This document shows positions 1-13,480 of a stretch of 64,000 nucleotides of DNA, in pieces. Each line of letters opens with the position of its first letter. Within the stretch, counting starts at the first letter, position 1. This stretch comes from Oxyruncus cristatus. Taxonomy: Eukaryota > Chordata > Aves > Passeriformes > Cotingidae. A program made the position numbers and the translations under genes. The notes below the pieces were generated by a model. That model made no database searches, was not told the origin of the DNA, and saw nothing but the letters and a program-made list of their open reading frames with translations. Location: NCBI GenBank assembly GCA_013399855.1, contig VXAY01004755.1:1094063-1158062 (forward strand). Reading direction: 5' to 3'.

Positions 1-3000
1 AGATCATTTAAGAAAAAGAAAACTCTGGAACACTTTGGTGGGGGGGGGGGGTTATCTAGAAAGGGAGGATGAGCAGGAAATTTGTTATGGAAAACAATAA
101 ATTGAGTGGTTTGCTGTGGTTAGAAATGGGATGTTTGCAATTCATGTGACATGAGAACTCTGAGCAACCCCTGGGGCTGCTGAGCATCCCCCCAGAAAGT
201 TCTAAGGGAGCCCTGAAGTGCTTCTGGGGTGAGCCCACAGTGCCAGGTCAGAATTATGGACACAGCTGGCCACGCAAGGGACAATCTCCCAGTGGGTTTA
301 CGCCACTATGCAGCCAGTTGACAAAGTTCCTTCATGGGCTTCGGGGCTTAAACTGGAAGTGTTTACTTTGGAACTAAAATTATAAAAAAAAAACCTCCAA
401 AGTTTTTCCCCTTTCCCTCCAAGAGGATTTTTAGGTCTTGACTAGTATATACAAACAAAAGCTGATTGATGAGAATATTCATCCTCTGCTGCTTGTTTCA
501 TTCACTAAGCACTTGGGAAGCAGGGAAAAAATGTAAACCCAACCCAGTGCCTAATATTTCATGTGTGAGAGGAAACCTTTTCTGTAAAATACCCCTGATA
601 GTCCTATGAAAATGTTGTATCTGGAAAATAACAGCAGCTCTTTGGGAAAGGGATTTGTTGTCGAGCTGACTGACTTCCCACATCCTTCCTCAGAGTTCAT
701 GACTCCTGTCTGTGAGCCCTCAGCCAGAACCTGGAGATACTCAGACAACTCACTACATTTCTAGCAGGACATCACCAGGGTGGTGGCAGAGGTTGGCACG
801 TGCTGACAGACAGCACTTCACTTCTCTTTAGCCACTTCACTAAAGGAAGTGATTCCCACTGGGAAATTCCCACTCCCGATACCTGGTGCCACGAAAACAA
901 GTAAAATGTCGATTTTTATAACCAAAAAAATCGATTTATTCCTCTTTTACTCCACCCTCCCAAGCTGCCAATGCTGCCCCATGCACAGGGGCTCTGGAGC
1001 TCCCACAGAGGGGCAGCACCTGAGGGAGGTTTTGCTGATGGACAGCACTAACTGCCTCAGCAACGGGATGGAATTAAAGCTTGTTTATGCCAAAAACTGT
1101 GTCAGACTGAAAGATGCAATCCTGTTTACTCTTCCTGCACTGGCAGCCAAGCTCTGACTGCCCCAGATGGAGCAGATTAATTCTGATGCATTCCTCCTCT
1201 CTGAATGTCATTCACTGGTCATGGCTCTGCAGCCCAAAAGCTTCACTGGGAACTCCACAGTGTGTCAGAAATTGCTGTATTTATTACATTTCATTCAAGA
1301 CTGGTGATAGCTTAAAGAGCAGGCTTAGATAAATTACAGACTCAAAGTGAATCATAAAGCAGCACAACGAGGCTTGGCTGCGCTCATCTTGGATCACGTG
1401 CCACTGGTGGAAAAGCGTCTCCCAGAAGGGCAGGGAAGGCAGAACTGGAATGCCCAGCACAAAACGAGCGTATTCCATTTCCCTTCCCAGGCCTCCCATC
1501 TGGAGCAGCACGGGAGGAGGAACAGTGCCCATTGTCCGTGGCCACCGCTGGCAGAACTGTGCCATCTGCCGATGCCCACAGCTGTGTGAGAGCCTTCAAG
1601 GTAACACGGCCATCCATCTCCTGCCACCGCAGCCCGCTCTGCTCCAGGACCCGAGGAGACGCAGTGTGCGCTCAGCTCCGCTCCAGCTGGAGCCAAAACC
1701 ACGGGATAGCAAAGCCCAGCTGACCGTTGCATGAGTTCCTTGGATCTCTGTCAAAAAGCTGTTCCACAGACTTACAGCTCGAACCAGGGCAAAAAAAAAG
1801 GAAGTTTACCCCAAAGGAGCTTCCTGCAACCCCCAGAAAGCGGTTCCTGATGCAGGCCTGAGTGCACAAGAAATTCCCAATCCAGCACAATTAAGCCCTT
1901 CTTCCACAAGCCCCGTGCTCACCTCCCTCCCTCCACTCCTCCAGGAATTCTGCCTGTGCCCGGGAGAGCATGTGGTGACTCCATTCCCTGCGCGTGGCCA
2001 GCTGTCCAATTCCATTATGCAAATGACAATGCCGATAATTAAAAGTGTTTATCAAGGAACCACAGAGGAGCAGGGCTCTGTTCCATGGCCAAGCCACACT
2101 CCTCATCCTGGTGGGACTGGATAATGTCCCTATCTGTTATCTTTGCCACAACTGCCCCAGCAGTTCTCCCGGACCCTTGGCTGACAGTCAGTATTTTTCT
2201 AGGATATGACTGACCTTCAGAGGATATTGGTAAAATAAGAGCTCTGGCATTTGTGATTTGGCGTTTAACACCTGGAAATCAGCTTTGAAAATCCAGCCTG
2301 TTTCTCCCTCCTTTTCTAAAAAACCTAATTTTTGAAAGATGAGAGGTTCAACTAGAAAATGCCTGGCCAGGTTATACACAAAGAAAAGTTTCTATGGGAC
2401 CTACTGTAATGTTGGTGTTTTCTCACATCTCCTTCAAGAGAAAAAACAACCCACCCCCCAAAAAAATTCATAAATGAAGATGGATTTTGAGTATCCACAG
2501 CAAGGTAAAGTTTAAAAGGAAAGGAGTACAGAATGAAGTACTAAGTCAACTCTGAAACGGTTTGATTTTCACACAGGAATATATCACATCACAGATTTTT
2601 CACACACATCCACCTCTATAAGTGGCATTCAAGAGCAAAACGATGTGGAATTCATTGGAAAGGAAAAACTGTGAGAGAAAACAAAAAATGGGAGCGAGTT
2701 CAGAAATTTTCGAGCAAAGAAACCAAAGCATGGTCAAACCAGCACAGAAGTCCTGAGAGAGAGGAGCCAGCTGGGTCAGCCTGGACAACTCATATCCCAT
2801 TTCTCCCTGTTGTTTGAGCAGCCTGACCAGTAACACCATTTATTCCATACCAAGTAACTCAATTTTATACTTGAGTAACCCAGGGACCCCTGGAAGGAGG
2901 TGATATTTTACTTTACATAACTATGAACAGCCAATTCCCATTCCTTTGATAAGCCTTGAGGTTCCAGCTGGGATTTGACCAGCTGTTCCTGGGGAATAAA

Positions 3001-6000
3001 ACTGTAACCTTCCAAGTAGCTGTCAAGCACACCAAAAAGCTTTCAGAGTTTACCACTTATTATTTGTGACTTGGACTGCCAAAATTATTTCCTCAAATGT
3101 GTCAAAACTAATTAACAATTTGCCAAAACTGGGAAAAAAAAAAAAAAAAGTAAAAAAATTTAGTAATCTTTTGATGACCCTGATCAGGCTTTTCAAGAAA
3201 ATCTCCCAGATATCCTGTCTCCTGGAAGAATAACAAAGATCCACAAGTTATTTCTATTGTAATGAAATAATTTTAGTCACTCCTTGCTACCAATATGAGA
3301 CATTATTTCCCATATTCATTCTGAATTTGTTTAGGAGGCAAGAAGGGTGACATCAGCAGGGCAACAAAGTTCTGCAGTGATGACAAACTGGCACAACTGT
3401 TTGTTAAAAGTCAGTAAATTTACTGCAGACACTGTATGACCTTGAGATCGTAAACTTAACAACGTGGGTTCACGTGGCTGGAGCACAAAAACACCCGATG
3501 ATTATTCTTCACAGACACACCACGGGGCTGATGTTTGATCCTGGGCAACTCTCATGGATCCCTGATCTTGGAGAGCTTCACTGGGTAATGTTATAGGTAG
3601 GTTGGGATTCCTCAAGTATAAGCAAGGGGCGAGAACACCAGATTTTCATACACTGATAAAGATCCTTGACTAGTGCTGACAGCTGTTAATTGCCACTGCT
3701 GTTATTTTTCCCCTCCCATTAGAAAACATGGTCCTCAACAGAACCTAACTAGAATTTACTGAATAATATTTTGAGGAGAGAGAAAAGGTGACAGAAAATG
3801 TTGCAGTCACTTGCAATTGCTAAAATGTGTCTTGCTGGCAGCTTCATTTGAAGGAAAAATATAATCTCCAGTAAAAGGTGATTTATCACAGTGACACATC
3901 TCAACACCGAGCTCAGCAAGAGCCACTTAATACACACACGGAAATGAGAATGAGAGGCAGAACACAGAGAGAATAAAACCCCTGCATTCCTGACACCTTC
4001 AGAAATGACAGTCCTCTTCTCCTCCACTGCCCACAAAAAGGAAGCTTTCCCACCAGGCTCCCAGTCCAGCCCTCTGTCAACTGCACATTATCCATTCATC
4101 TGACTTGTTTTCATTGAAAGCAACTTACTCTTTCATGTTTATTTCTTATTTAGAGTAAGTTTAAACAATTTGCATCACCTAAAGATTTTAAGAAAAAAAC
4201 CTACCAACTATTTTCAAGCTTTAGATTTCTACACACATTGAAATAGAAACATCTGGCTGCCATTTTTTTCCCCCTCAGAAATTAATACTCTTAAATCAGA
4301 AGTTACTTTTTCATTTCATTGAAAAGCAATTTTTCTTGGGAGGGGGAGAAAGATTTTGGCAAGACATTTTTACTTCAAACAACTGAAACAGTAAGTCCTG
4401 GATAACACTGCTTTTGTCATGGATTTGGGCTGTGTTCTGCAAGCACAAGCTTTGCCGTCCTGATGACAACTCCAATTTAAGTCATCAGGTACCGCTAAGA
4501 GGAGAAAACCATTTATAAGCTCAGCATCTTGCCAGCAACAAGATTCCTTAATATCCAAATATCTGCTAAAGAATGGCTCCATTCACTCACCTGCAGCACA
4601 ACCCTGACAACAAGGCCAGTTATTCAGTCTTGTGCCCTAAGCAAAATCCTACAAAGGGAGGCAGTTTTGTTTGGTTGCTATGGGTATCAGTGCATCTCGC
4701 TTTTAAATTAGCTCAGGTGGGGTTTAAACAGCAGAAACAAGGGATGTTGTGGAATTTCAGAAAGCCTGAGGACACGGTTGCCTTCAGAGATCAAATTTAC
4801 AGATGTTATATTCAACAGCATCTCCCCCAAAAAGAATTCCTCAATAGGCACAAACTCTATTACAAGTTGCACTGGGATGAAATTGCGGTAATATCGCTGC
4901 TTTAAAAAGTTCTTCTCAATTTAAATCACCAAAAATGATAGAGATTTAAGCAGCTTGGTTTCAGATTTTCCATTCTATAAAAAAAAAAAAAANNNNNNAA
5001 ATTTTCCGTCTAAAAAAAAAAAAAAAAAAAAAAAAAAAGCTGGGGAAAGGATAAAAATAGTCTCAAAGCTATGCAGAGAACACTGTCTGTGTCTACTGCT
5101 CCAGAATAAAACAACAGAACCAGCAATAAGCAATCACAGAGCTGCAGAGTTTGTGGAAATAAGTAAAGCAAAGCACATGCATTAAACAAGGAAATCAGTG
5201 AAGCATGGGAAGATGCTGTTATTTCTTTTAATATAGTAATATAAATTTATTCCTTCAAATAAATCATAAGTGACCAATAGAGGAATAAAGATCAATGAAG
5301 ACCCTAGTGGCAAGCAACTGGAAATGACTGCAGCTCTATCTTCTGCTGCCTCGTACACAGAACACCCAAAGAATTGCCCAACAGATGCAAAAATAAACAA
5401 ACTAACAAATTATTAAACAGCTCCCTGGCTGGGCTTTGTCTGCCAAATCTCTGCCTGGAGAGGACTTTTATGTCCATGTAATGAACCCTCCAAATTACGG
5501 ACTTACAAAGGAAACAGCTGCTTAACCATCCCGGTAATTACCCTGGTTGGGTTGGGATAACCCAACGTGGGGGCTGCGGCTCAGGGCAGCCTGGGGGACA
5601 CGTGAGGACACGGAGGTGGCACTGAGCTGGTGTCCCTGAGCTGGTGCCACTGCTCTGAGCTGGGAGCTCACCCTCTGTGTGTTTGTCACAGGACAGCAAA
5701 CGTTAGAGTTGGGGCAAACCCAGCTCAAAACCAGTCAAGTGTCTTTCTCGTGGTCATCTGGCACCCTGGGAGTGGTCAAGCCTAAAAAGCAGGAATCCTG
5801 ACTCTGTTTTCTGTGCCACCTACTAGAAGACAATCACTGCTTCCCACAAGTGCTATTTCCCAGATTTATCTTGGTTGGTTATACAACTGTGAATAGTCAC
5901 AAATAAAACACTCAGTTCTTCTGCTTGTATTTGGGGGACATCAGGGATATCTGGGACACCAAGGACACAGGGGACATCAGGGACATCCCAACAGATGAAA

Positions 6001-9000
6001 GCTGAGACTCCCATTGCCACAGATCCTGCTTTAAGTGGTGGAAGCCACCAAACCGAAAGGGTCAAGTTCTCTGGCTTGCACAGAAATGATCATTTGGGTA
6101 CGTATACACCTGACATCAAATCCTCAGCTGTTTACTCAGCAGCTGACAAGCAAAGGGTACCACTTGCTAACTATCTGCCTGGTAATTCCACACTGGCCCA
6201 ACCATTTTGGGCTGGGAGATCCTCAGTGCTAAACTCACAGCGCCACCTTGGTGCGCAGAGATGTTCCCAGGTGAACCGCTCCTCCCAGCCACACGAGCAC
6301 TCAAGTTGCTACAACACTCCCGTGCACAACCGGGTGCATTTAAACACCTCACCCGCCAGAGACATTTTGTGACAGCAAGTGACGGCTGGTGTGATCCCGC
6401 ATCATCTCCCTATGAATGGAGTTAAGCGCGGCTCTTAAGGGACCAGGACGGCAGCATTTCAAGCAGCAGACAAGTGACAAGGCTGATCTCTGCAGCCACA
6501 GTAAAGTGTCTTTCCCTCAGTGTCTCCTGCACAGTTGTAAGGAGGGCCACGTTCTCCTCCTGCTGCTGAAGGTTGATTAGCAGTCAGGTGGGGAGAGGCT
6601 CTGGGGAGGGCACGACGCATTAATTAAATCACTTCTACCAGCTAAGTGATGACACTTTGATTTATAGCAGAGCTCATTCAACCAGACACTGGCATTTCCT
6701 GGGCACCAAGAGGAGGAAAAGCCAAGCTGGGAAGCAGGTGGGAGAAGAGGGGTTGTGCACATAAAGGAAAAAGAACAGATTGTGAAGTAAATACCTGCAG
6801 CTGATAGACTGGTTTTGAAAAGGAGGGATGCAGGAGCAGTGGGAATGATCATGAAACATGAGCTGAAAATTATTGAATTCATGTTGCTTAGTCAGAGAGT
6901 ATTTCATTTTGTCTGTGCCTGTAAGAAAAGCTGCTTTAGGACAAAAAGTCTCTCAAACGAAACATAATCTGTATTATTATTTCATAAGGCACATTTCAAG
7001 CTGACACACTCAGTTTGTGACTCCAGACATGAGTCAGAGCTATCTTAGGGCACAACAGCAGCAATCTCAGCAAGAAGTGTCCAGAAGGCAGAGCAGGACA
7101 GTGATCCAGGAGCAGTTTCAGATGCTGTGCCCCAGCCCAGTCCTGCTGCACCACCTGACAGGGCCGATGTCTCCTGAACACTGGGCTTCAATTCCCCCCT
7201 CTGCCAAAGGGCGACGATGTTATTTCCCCAACCTTTGGAAAGGGTCACCTTGACCCAACTTCATCCCTTTTGTTTAAGACTCTGACATTTGAAAAGGCTA
7301 ACTTAAACAGCCTTCCTCCGAGGAACCTGTTCTTCTGGTGACAAGTCTACATGTCCTCCCTCGTGAACTCCGTGGTCAAAATCACAGACGTGCACAAGAG
7401 AGAAAATACTTCTACACCTACAGCCCAGAATCCAAAATAGGTCAGAGCACGATTACCATCACAGGAATGTTTCGCTCCCGCTTCTGAATCAACCACGCTT
7501 TGCTAATTCTTGGATTAGTTTTTTCCTCAAGAGCCTAAGGCAGCATTTTAGAACACTTGGGGTCTAAAACATGACACTTATCTGTGCAGCCCAGCGGTAT
7601 TTTTTAGTAAGACATAACTTGTTATTTTTGAACACAAAGGTTTGTTTGCTCACAACACTGTGTAAAAGGTGAATATCCTTCTTACCTTTTTTTTTGAAAT
7701 AAATGCAAAATTTTAGCAAGAATAATATTGGATCCCTTCAGCTACACCAGGCTCAGCTTCAGTTTCATACATGAAGAGGTAACATTTAAGAAAAATATCA
7801 AACAATAAGGTTGATTCAGAGCCTGTATTCCTTTTAGTCAATAATACCCTTCTAGTTAACCTGTGTTGCTAAAGGAGGCAGTGGCCTCAGACCTGTCTGA
7901 GGCCACGTCAGAGTAGCTGCTTGCAAAAAGATTTAATAAAAAGTGAATTCTTATTCTCTAACCTTTAACTAATAAACAAACAAAAAAAGAAACCCCCCCA
8001 AACAAACCATGTCTCCTGATACGGCTCCCCTAGCAGCAACCAGTGGCAAAATAACTGTTCTTATTGTAAATCCAAAGTCTGATCAGTAAATGATGTCATG
8101 TTCCCCCTTGCTGGGCACATGCATCATGTGCACTTATCTCATGAACTCTGCTTATCTAAATTATATTTCTTCTTTCAGCTCAAAGCCTTGCTGTGTCATT
8201 TATAAACAATTTCTGCCTCTCAGTGTTTCATCTTGTTTGTAAGTGTGATTACTGTTACCCTTGATACTATCTTGAACTTTCCTAGCACATCCCTCAGGAC
8301 CTCCAAGAGCTTTATGGCTAATTTATTGTCAGAGTCAGATATGAGAAAACCCTTTCCCGAAGCAGAAACCCCTTTCCTGAAGCAGCAGGAACAAAGAAAT
8401 TTGGGTCATCAAGGAACTCCGTAGCAGACCACTGTTCAACCAACATAATCGGTCCCTGTTAATGTTGTACAATGTGTTTGGCTTCTTTTGCATCATCAGC
8501 TCTTAATAACAAAAGACTTTACCTCTGAATTTGGTAGGTAGCTGGGTGGGGGTTGGAGAAAGAGCTGGCTTGCTTTTTAATAGATCCACATGCATCTCCT
8601 TTTCATCATTAGAATAAATTTCCAGAGAGGTGAGCAGAGGTTTAGCTGCATGACTCTCATTAATGTTAACTTTATTTCAGTAATGAGGTGAAAGTACAAT
8701 CACTGGAGCTGATATAATCAGAGAGATGAGACCAAAGTCTGCTGCTGTAAATACTGCCAGGGAAGATGACATTGACAGTGCTGATGGGCAAGGAAAAATA
8801 GGTGTCAGTAGCAAAATGATGCAGGGAGGGTAAAGGCTGTGCCTTTGGGTATAAAAGTACAGCTAAAAACTGCCAGAAAACTGCTCAGTGATGTGAATGC
8901 ACTGACAGCAGAGAGGACTGGCAAGGTACTGAGCACAACAATCCTCAGCCTTACTGATTCCCTGCACAAACTGAGGAAAAAGTCCTGTGCCCTTCAAAGT

Positions 9001-12000
9001 CATTTAGGAAGGATAAGGAGAATTAACATAGTAGTGAAAAAGCAACGTGGAGATAAAACAAAACAGCAGGTGTAGGGAATCAAAAGCTCCTGTGACAGCC
9101 CCAGAAGCCAATCCCAGTAATATATTGCACCAGGAAGACCTCAGACAATGAAAAGTGAGAGCACCATCGTGCCACTGCACTCCATTACTTTAGCTAATAG
9201 AATGATCTGAGCTGAACAAGGCTGGGAAGAATTTTATAGTAATTAGCAAATCTGTTAGTGCCCATTTTTCTTCTGCACAACACACGAACAAAAGAAAAGC
9301 AGGCACAGCTATTAAGGGAAACTAACGGGAAGAAAAAGTGGGCAGACAGACAACGAGTTGGGTAACTGCAGAAACAAAAATAATTATTACATACTTCTGT
9401 TACAAAACCAGTATAGGAGGATTTTTAGATTTGCACTAAAAAAATACACAGCAACCCTTTGGTAAATATTCAGCACATAATCATCCACATCTGAGTGCTA
9501 CTAGTAGAGAAGGAACAGAGGTAACATAATATATGCACTCACTCTATATAATTCTTGCAACATTCAGTACCTCTGTAAGCAGCTCACTATGACTTTATCC
9601 AGACACCATAAACACAGGGTTGTGGGTTTTTTTAAATCGTGTGGAATGGAGCCACCCCAAGCTGTTTGTACCGAAACCATGAATTTAACCTTATAGCTAC
9701 AAATGAAGTGTATTTATAATGACGTGAACAAGATGTGCCCTTTTCACTTGATTTCAGTATCTCACTGACCCTCTGAAGGCTGGAGCAGAGTTGCTCTGAA
9801 CCTGCTGCTGCTCAGCAGCGGCTCTGGGTGGTAAGAACTCACCCTTTTTTGGGGTAAGACAAAGCACATTTGGTTTTGCCAGCCTGGCTTGCTGCATTGT
9901 CCTAGTCACTGTTATTGCAGAAATGCAACCACAGCCAGGAGAGCCCTGATCAATATGTCTTTGTTGTGTAGCCCTGAATTAACTACATCTCACTTTCCTT
10001 TGACAGCGACACAGATCACAGGCAGCTGCCGCTTCCCCTATGAGAAACACGAGTTCTGGAAAGCATATTCATTATCTGGCTGTTAAAAGCAGCAGAGCAT
10101 GCAAACCTCACCCTGCCTGGGCTACCTGAGACATCAACATCTCCCTTTGATTAAGTGACTGCCAGCTAGTCACCTTCTCACTCTAACCTTGATGTGGCAG
10201 AGCTGTGACAAGTGCAGGCAGTGTAACATCACGGAATGCTCACAAATAGATAGCTTAATTTGCTTTAATAGCCTGCCCCCTTGCAGCATTTCCACTGCAA
10301 ACTCTCGGGTTTGAGGGCAGAATACATCAGCTCTCTGGATGGAACTTACCTGAAAGCCAGCTGGCAGGAAGCCAGGGAGAATCCTGATGAGGTCCAAAGC
10401 TCCCAGCCAGCTTCCGGCACTTAATAAATTCCAAAGGAATTCCACCCACCCCCAACCGCACCATCTTTGAGTTGCAGGATCAGAAAAATTGACTTTAAAA
10501 AAACTACAGCTCCTTATCCAGATCCTCTGTAGCTGAGTGTACCAACAACAAAACCCCCAAACCCGAATGAATTTCCATTTCATAATCAGAAGCAAATAAG
10601 TCCCCATGGGGTGAAGTCTGATTTTTATTTCACTGGTCTTGCAGAAATAACAGGGCTGTCACTCACCAACTCCCACAATGTTTTCATGGGTCTCATAACA
10701 TTTGTGGCTTTTTTTTTTTTTTTTTTGCAGCTGCTGGAGTAAGGTAATCCCATAGAAACCTCAGGTTTTACATAAGAAAAATTAAACTTCTGCAACTGTA
10801 AAGAGGAGCTCAGAACTTTGAAACTTCATTGGTCCATCTTCAGATGATAAGAAAGCACATTCCCACTTATTTTTAAATTTATTATGGTTTTAGGAGCAGA
10901 CCTGGCTTGTGACTGCTGAACACTCAAAGTTAGAACTCTCAACATTCTTCACTGCTGTTGGAGTTCATGTATCACCAGTTAATCACCTCACTTCCAACTG
11001 CCAAGCTTTTAAAAACACAAACGTATACGATAAAGACAGAAAACAGCCTAAATTTAAAAAAATACCAGAACAGAAAAAAAAAAAAAAACAAAAAAGCATG
11101 TTGACCATCGAGAACTAGTCTTCCCAAGTGTTATTAAACAAAGAAGGAAATAATTGTTTATATATATATTTTATACTTACTTTTCAGCATAGGGCTGGGC
11201 TTCCATACAGTAAGATGAATGTTCGTAAGCACAACTGATCTGAACTTATTTTTAGATAAAACCAAAATTTTAAGTAACTGCTCAAAAAAAAAAANAAAAT
11301 TTAAATAAAATCCAAAAAAAAAAAAAAAAAAAAGAAAAAGTCTAACTTTGGTATTACTAAAAGTCTATTTTCCAAATATAAACTTTTTGCAATAAATGTT
11401 CACATCAGATGATACATACACCTTTCTTTTACATAAGTCATTTATCTCCTGCAAGCAAGCCTCATCTGCCACTGGCAGCGGACCAGGATTTTGGAATGAG
11501 GACAAATGCTTTCTTCAGGAAACTGGAGGTTTTCAGTAACTTTCAAATAGATATAGAACACCTGTGACTGAAAATGTAAACAGGTACCTATCAAAGAAAA
11601 AAACCCGTATCTTTGAGATGCATTTGCCTAGTGGGAACCAGGTCCAAGAGCTGAGTTTTTAGGGACAAACACAACATAGATGGAAAAATTCGGACTCTGA
11701 CAGCACAGGTGTGGAAAAACAATATTTTTCTCCCCTGAAGCCTTGGATTGGTGTGCCTTTAACACACACTGCAACCACGACACTGAAATTTTGCATAAAT
11801 AATACACAAAGCAAAGGTGGACTGAGACACTGGAAAGCTACAGGTGGCACCAGATTAAAATGGTGGTGAAAAAAAATTGAGGAGGGGGAAAGAAAAAGAG
11901 TACCTCTTGTACCAAAAGCAAGAGTGAACACTACATTACCTCTTTACTTAAAAAAAAAAAAATGACCTTTCCTCCAGGATGGAGAAGTCCCACTATCCTA

Positions 12001-12344
12001 TTTCAACCTTCAGTAACTACAGCTGAGACAGAGCCAGGGTAAAGCAGGGGAAGGGAGAACAGACAGAGGGGCCTGAGGAAAGGAGAGAAAAAAATAAATA
12101 AGAGAAACCAGGGCATTCAGTGAGCTGAGAGACATAAAATGAAAGCATGTTTAGGGGTGGCTGGATGTCAAAAAAGCAAAATCCCGACACTGAGGGGCTG
12201 GGGAAAAGTGAAGTCAGGCTGAGGGGCTGAGCCCATCCCTGAGGGCAGGGGTGGGTCTGACAGCCCACACGGCCACGGGCTGCGGGACACCGCAGGGCAG
12301 CAGGGAGGGTAACACTTAAATACACGTTAAAATACGGCCTTTTA
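1..12344. other. Intergenic DNA with no supportable gene
   Basis: The stretch is AT-rich, has many short chance frames, and none resembles a known protein or has paired splice sites that I can justify. Visible small structures are a G-run at 41-51, an octamer-containing motif cluster near 2014-2045, the poly(A) tract at 4979-5038, a short GACATCAGGG tandem at 5936-5990 and an A-run with one N at 11295. In human this side of SPRING1 leads to a long gene-poor interval before MED13L. Non-coding transcripts are possible but unseen. Confidence 0.6.
4979..5038. repeat. Poly(A) tract broken by a 6-N gap (4993-4998)
   Basis: Two A-runs flank six Ns and a short AAATTTTCCGTCT word; the right run is about 26 A. 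It could be the tail of an old retroposed element, but no recognisable body precedes it. The Ns most likely reflect homopolymer uncertainty. Confidence 0.8.
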
Positions 12345-12720
12345 ACCAAACATGAACCCGCAGCGGGGTCATTGGGCTGCAGCCGGTCGCGGGAAGTGTA
12401 ACCAGAACTACAGCTGGGACAGAGACGAGACAGAGACAAGGCAACTCTGCCGCCGCCCCCCTCACCTCCCCTCCGCTCACCTGGCGGGCCACGGGGCGCT
12501 CCAGCCGGCGGCCGCGGTCCGAGCACGGTCACGGAGCTCCGCGAACCGCAGGACACCCGTCTGAGGGTCACAGCGCTTCGTCCTGTCCGACAGCTTCGTC
12601 CCGGGGCCGGCTCGTCAACCACAGCGGCCGCCTCAGCTCGGGGGGCCGGTAATGGAGGCGGCAAGTGCGTGAGGGGAAAAGGGCGGGAGACGGCGCCGAA
12701 CCGGGAGGACAGAGCGGTCA
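12345..12720. promoter_or_regulatory. Orphan CpG island, candidate promoter of an unknown minus-strand transcript
   Basis: About 375 bases of CpG-dense, GC-rich sequence sit inside AT-rich intergenic DNA, about 6 kb beyond the SPRING1 stop. On the minus strand two good splice donors occur: GCCAG|GTGAGC (exon edge at 12481) and GGGGAG|GTGAGG (exon edge at 12466). A spliced, probably non-coding first exon reading toward lower coordinates is therefore plausible. The 234-codon minus-strand frame across it is not recognised as any protein and is rich in R, P, S and A as expected from composition. No partner exon could be identified. Confidence 0.5.
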
Positions 12721-12949
12721 TCCCGTACTTTCAGGGTCATCCCATACCTTCAGGGTCTTCCTGTACCTTCAGGGACCCCCGGCCCCGAGGGCAGAGCCGT
12801 CCCTTCTGGGGAAGGCCTCTGTCACTGCCTCACCTGTGGCGTGAGGAGAGGCACAGCAGCAGCTGGGCAGAGCTATCTGATTTCTACCCCTACTGTACAG
12901 GTCAGAGGTATTATAATTACTATTATTATTGCTATTATTCTTGTAGTTC

Positions 12950-13480
12950 ACAGAATCACAGATATTTTTTTTAGGGTTGGAAGGGACCTGTGGAGGTCAT
13001 TCAGCCCAACCCCTCTGCCCAGGCAGGGTCACCTGGAGCAGGTGACACAGGGACACCTCCAGGTGGGTTTGGGATGTCTCCAGAGATGGAGACTCCACAC
13101 CCTCCCTGGGCAGCTGTGCCAGGGCTCTGCCACCCTCAAGGGAAAGAAGTTCTTCCTCACGTTGAGGTGAAACTTCTTTTGTTTTAGTTTATGGCCATTG
13201 CTCCTCATTGCTGAGAACCACTGAAAATAGTCTGGCACCATCCTCTGACACTTCCTTGGGGATATTTGTGTGGATTAATGAGATCCCCTCTCAGTCTTCT
13301 CCACACTAACAAGGCCCAGCTCCCAAGCCTCTCCTCATAAAGGAGGTGTTCCAAACCCCTCATCATCTTTGTGGACTCCACTGGACCCTCTCCTGTAGCT
13401 CCTTGTCTTTCTTGAACTGTGCAGCCCAGAATTAAAACACAATACTCCAGATGTGGCCACACTAGGGGCAAGTTGTCGTT
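12950..13480 (-). mobile_element. CR1 LINE fragment, 3' end, inverted
   Basis: Starting at CACAGAATCACAG, the text follows the reverse complement of the CR1 3' end: GGGTTGGAAGGGACCT, then a CAGCCCAACCCC block, then the inverted end of the CR1 reverse-transcriptase frame through AATACTCCAGATGTGGCC. It is 5'-truncated, as CR1 insertions usually are. It is flanked on both sides by ATT-rich triplet tracts (12911-12945 and 13478-13500). No intact protein remains. Confidence 0.9.

Noticed and set aside
8839..9075. Compact 78-codon plus-strand ORF with helix-like Lys/Leu pattern
   Set aside because: It is short, isolated, without family resemblance or promoter signs, so it was not listed as a gene.
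12017..12721. 234-codon minus-strand ORF over the CpG island
   Set aside because: It is biased to R, P, S and A as expected from GC-rich DNA, contains likely splice donors, and resembles no protein I know.
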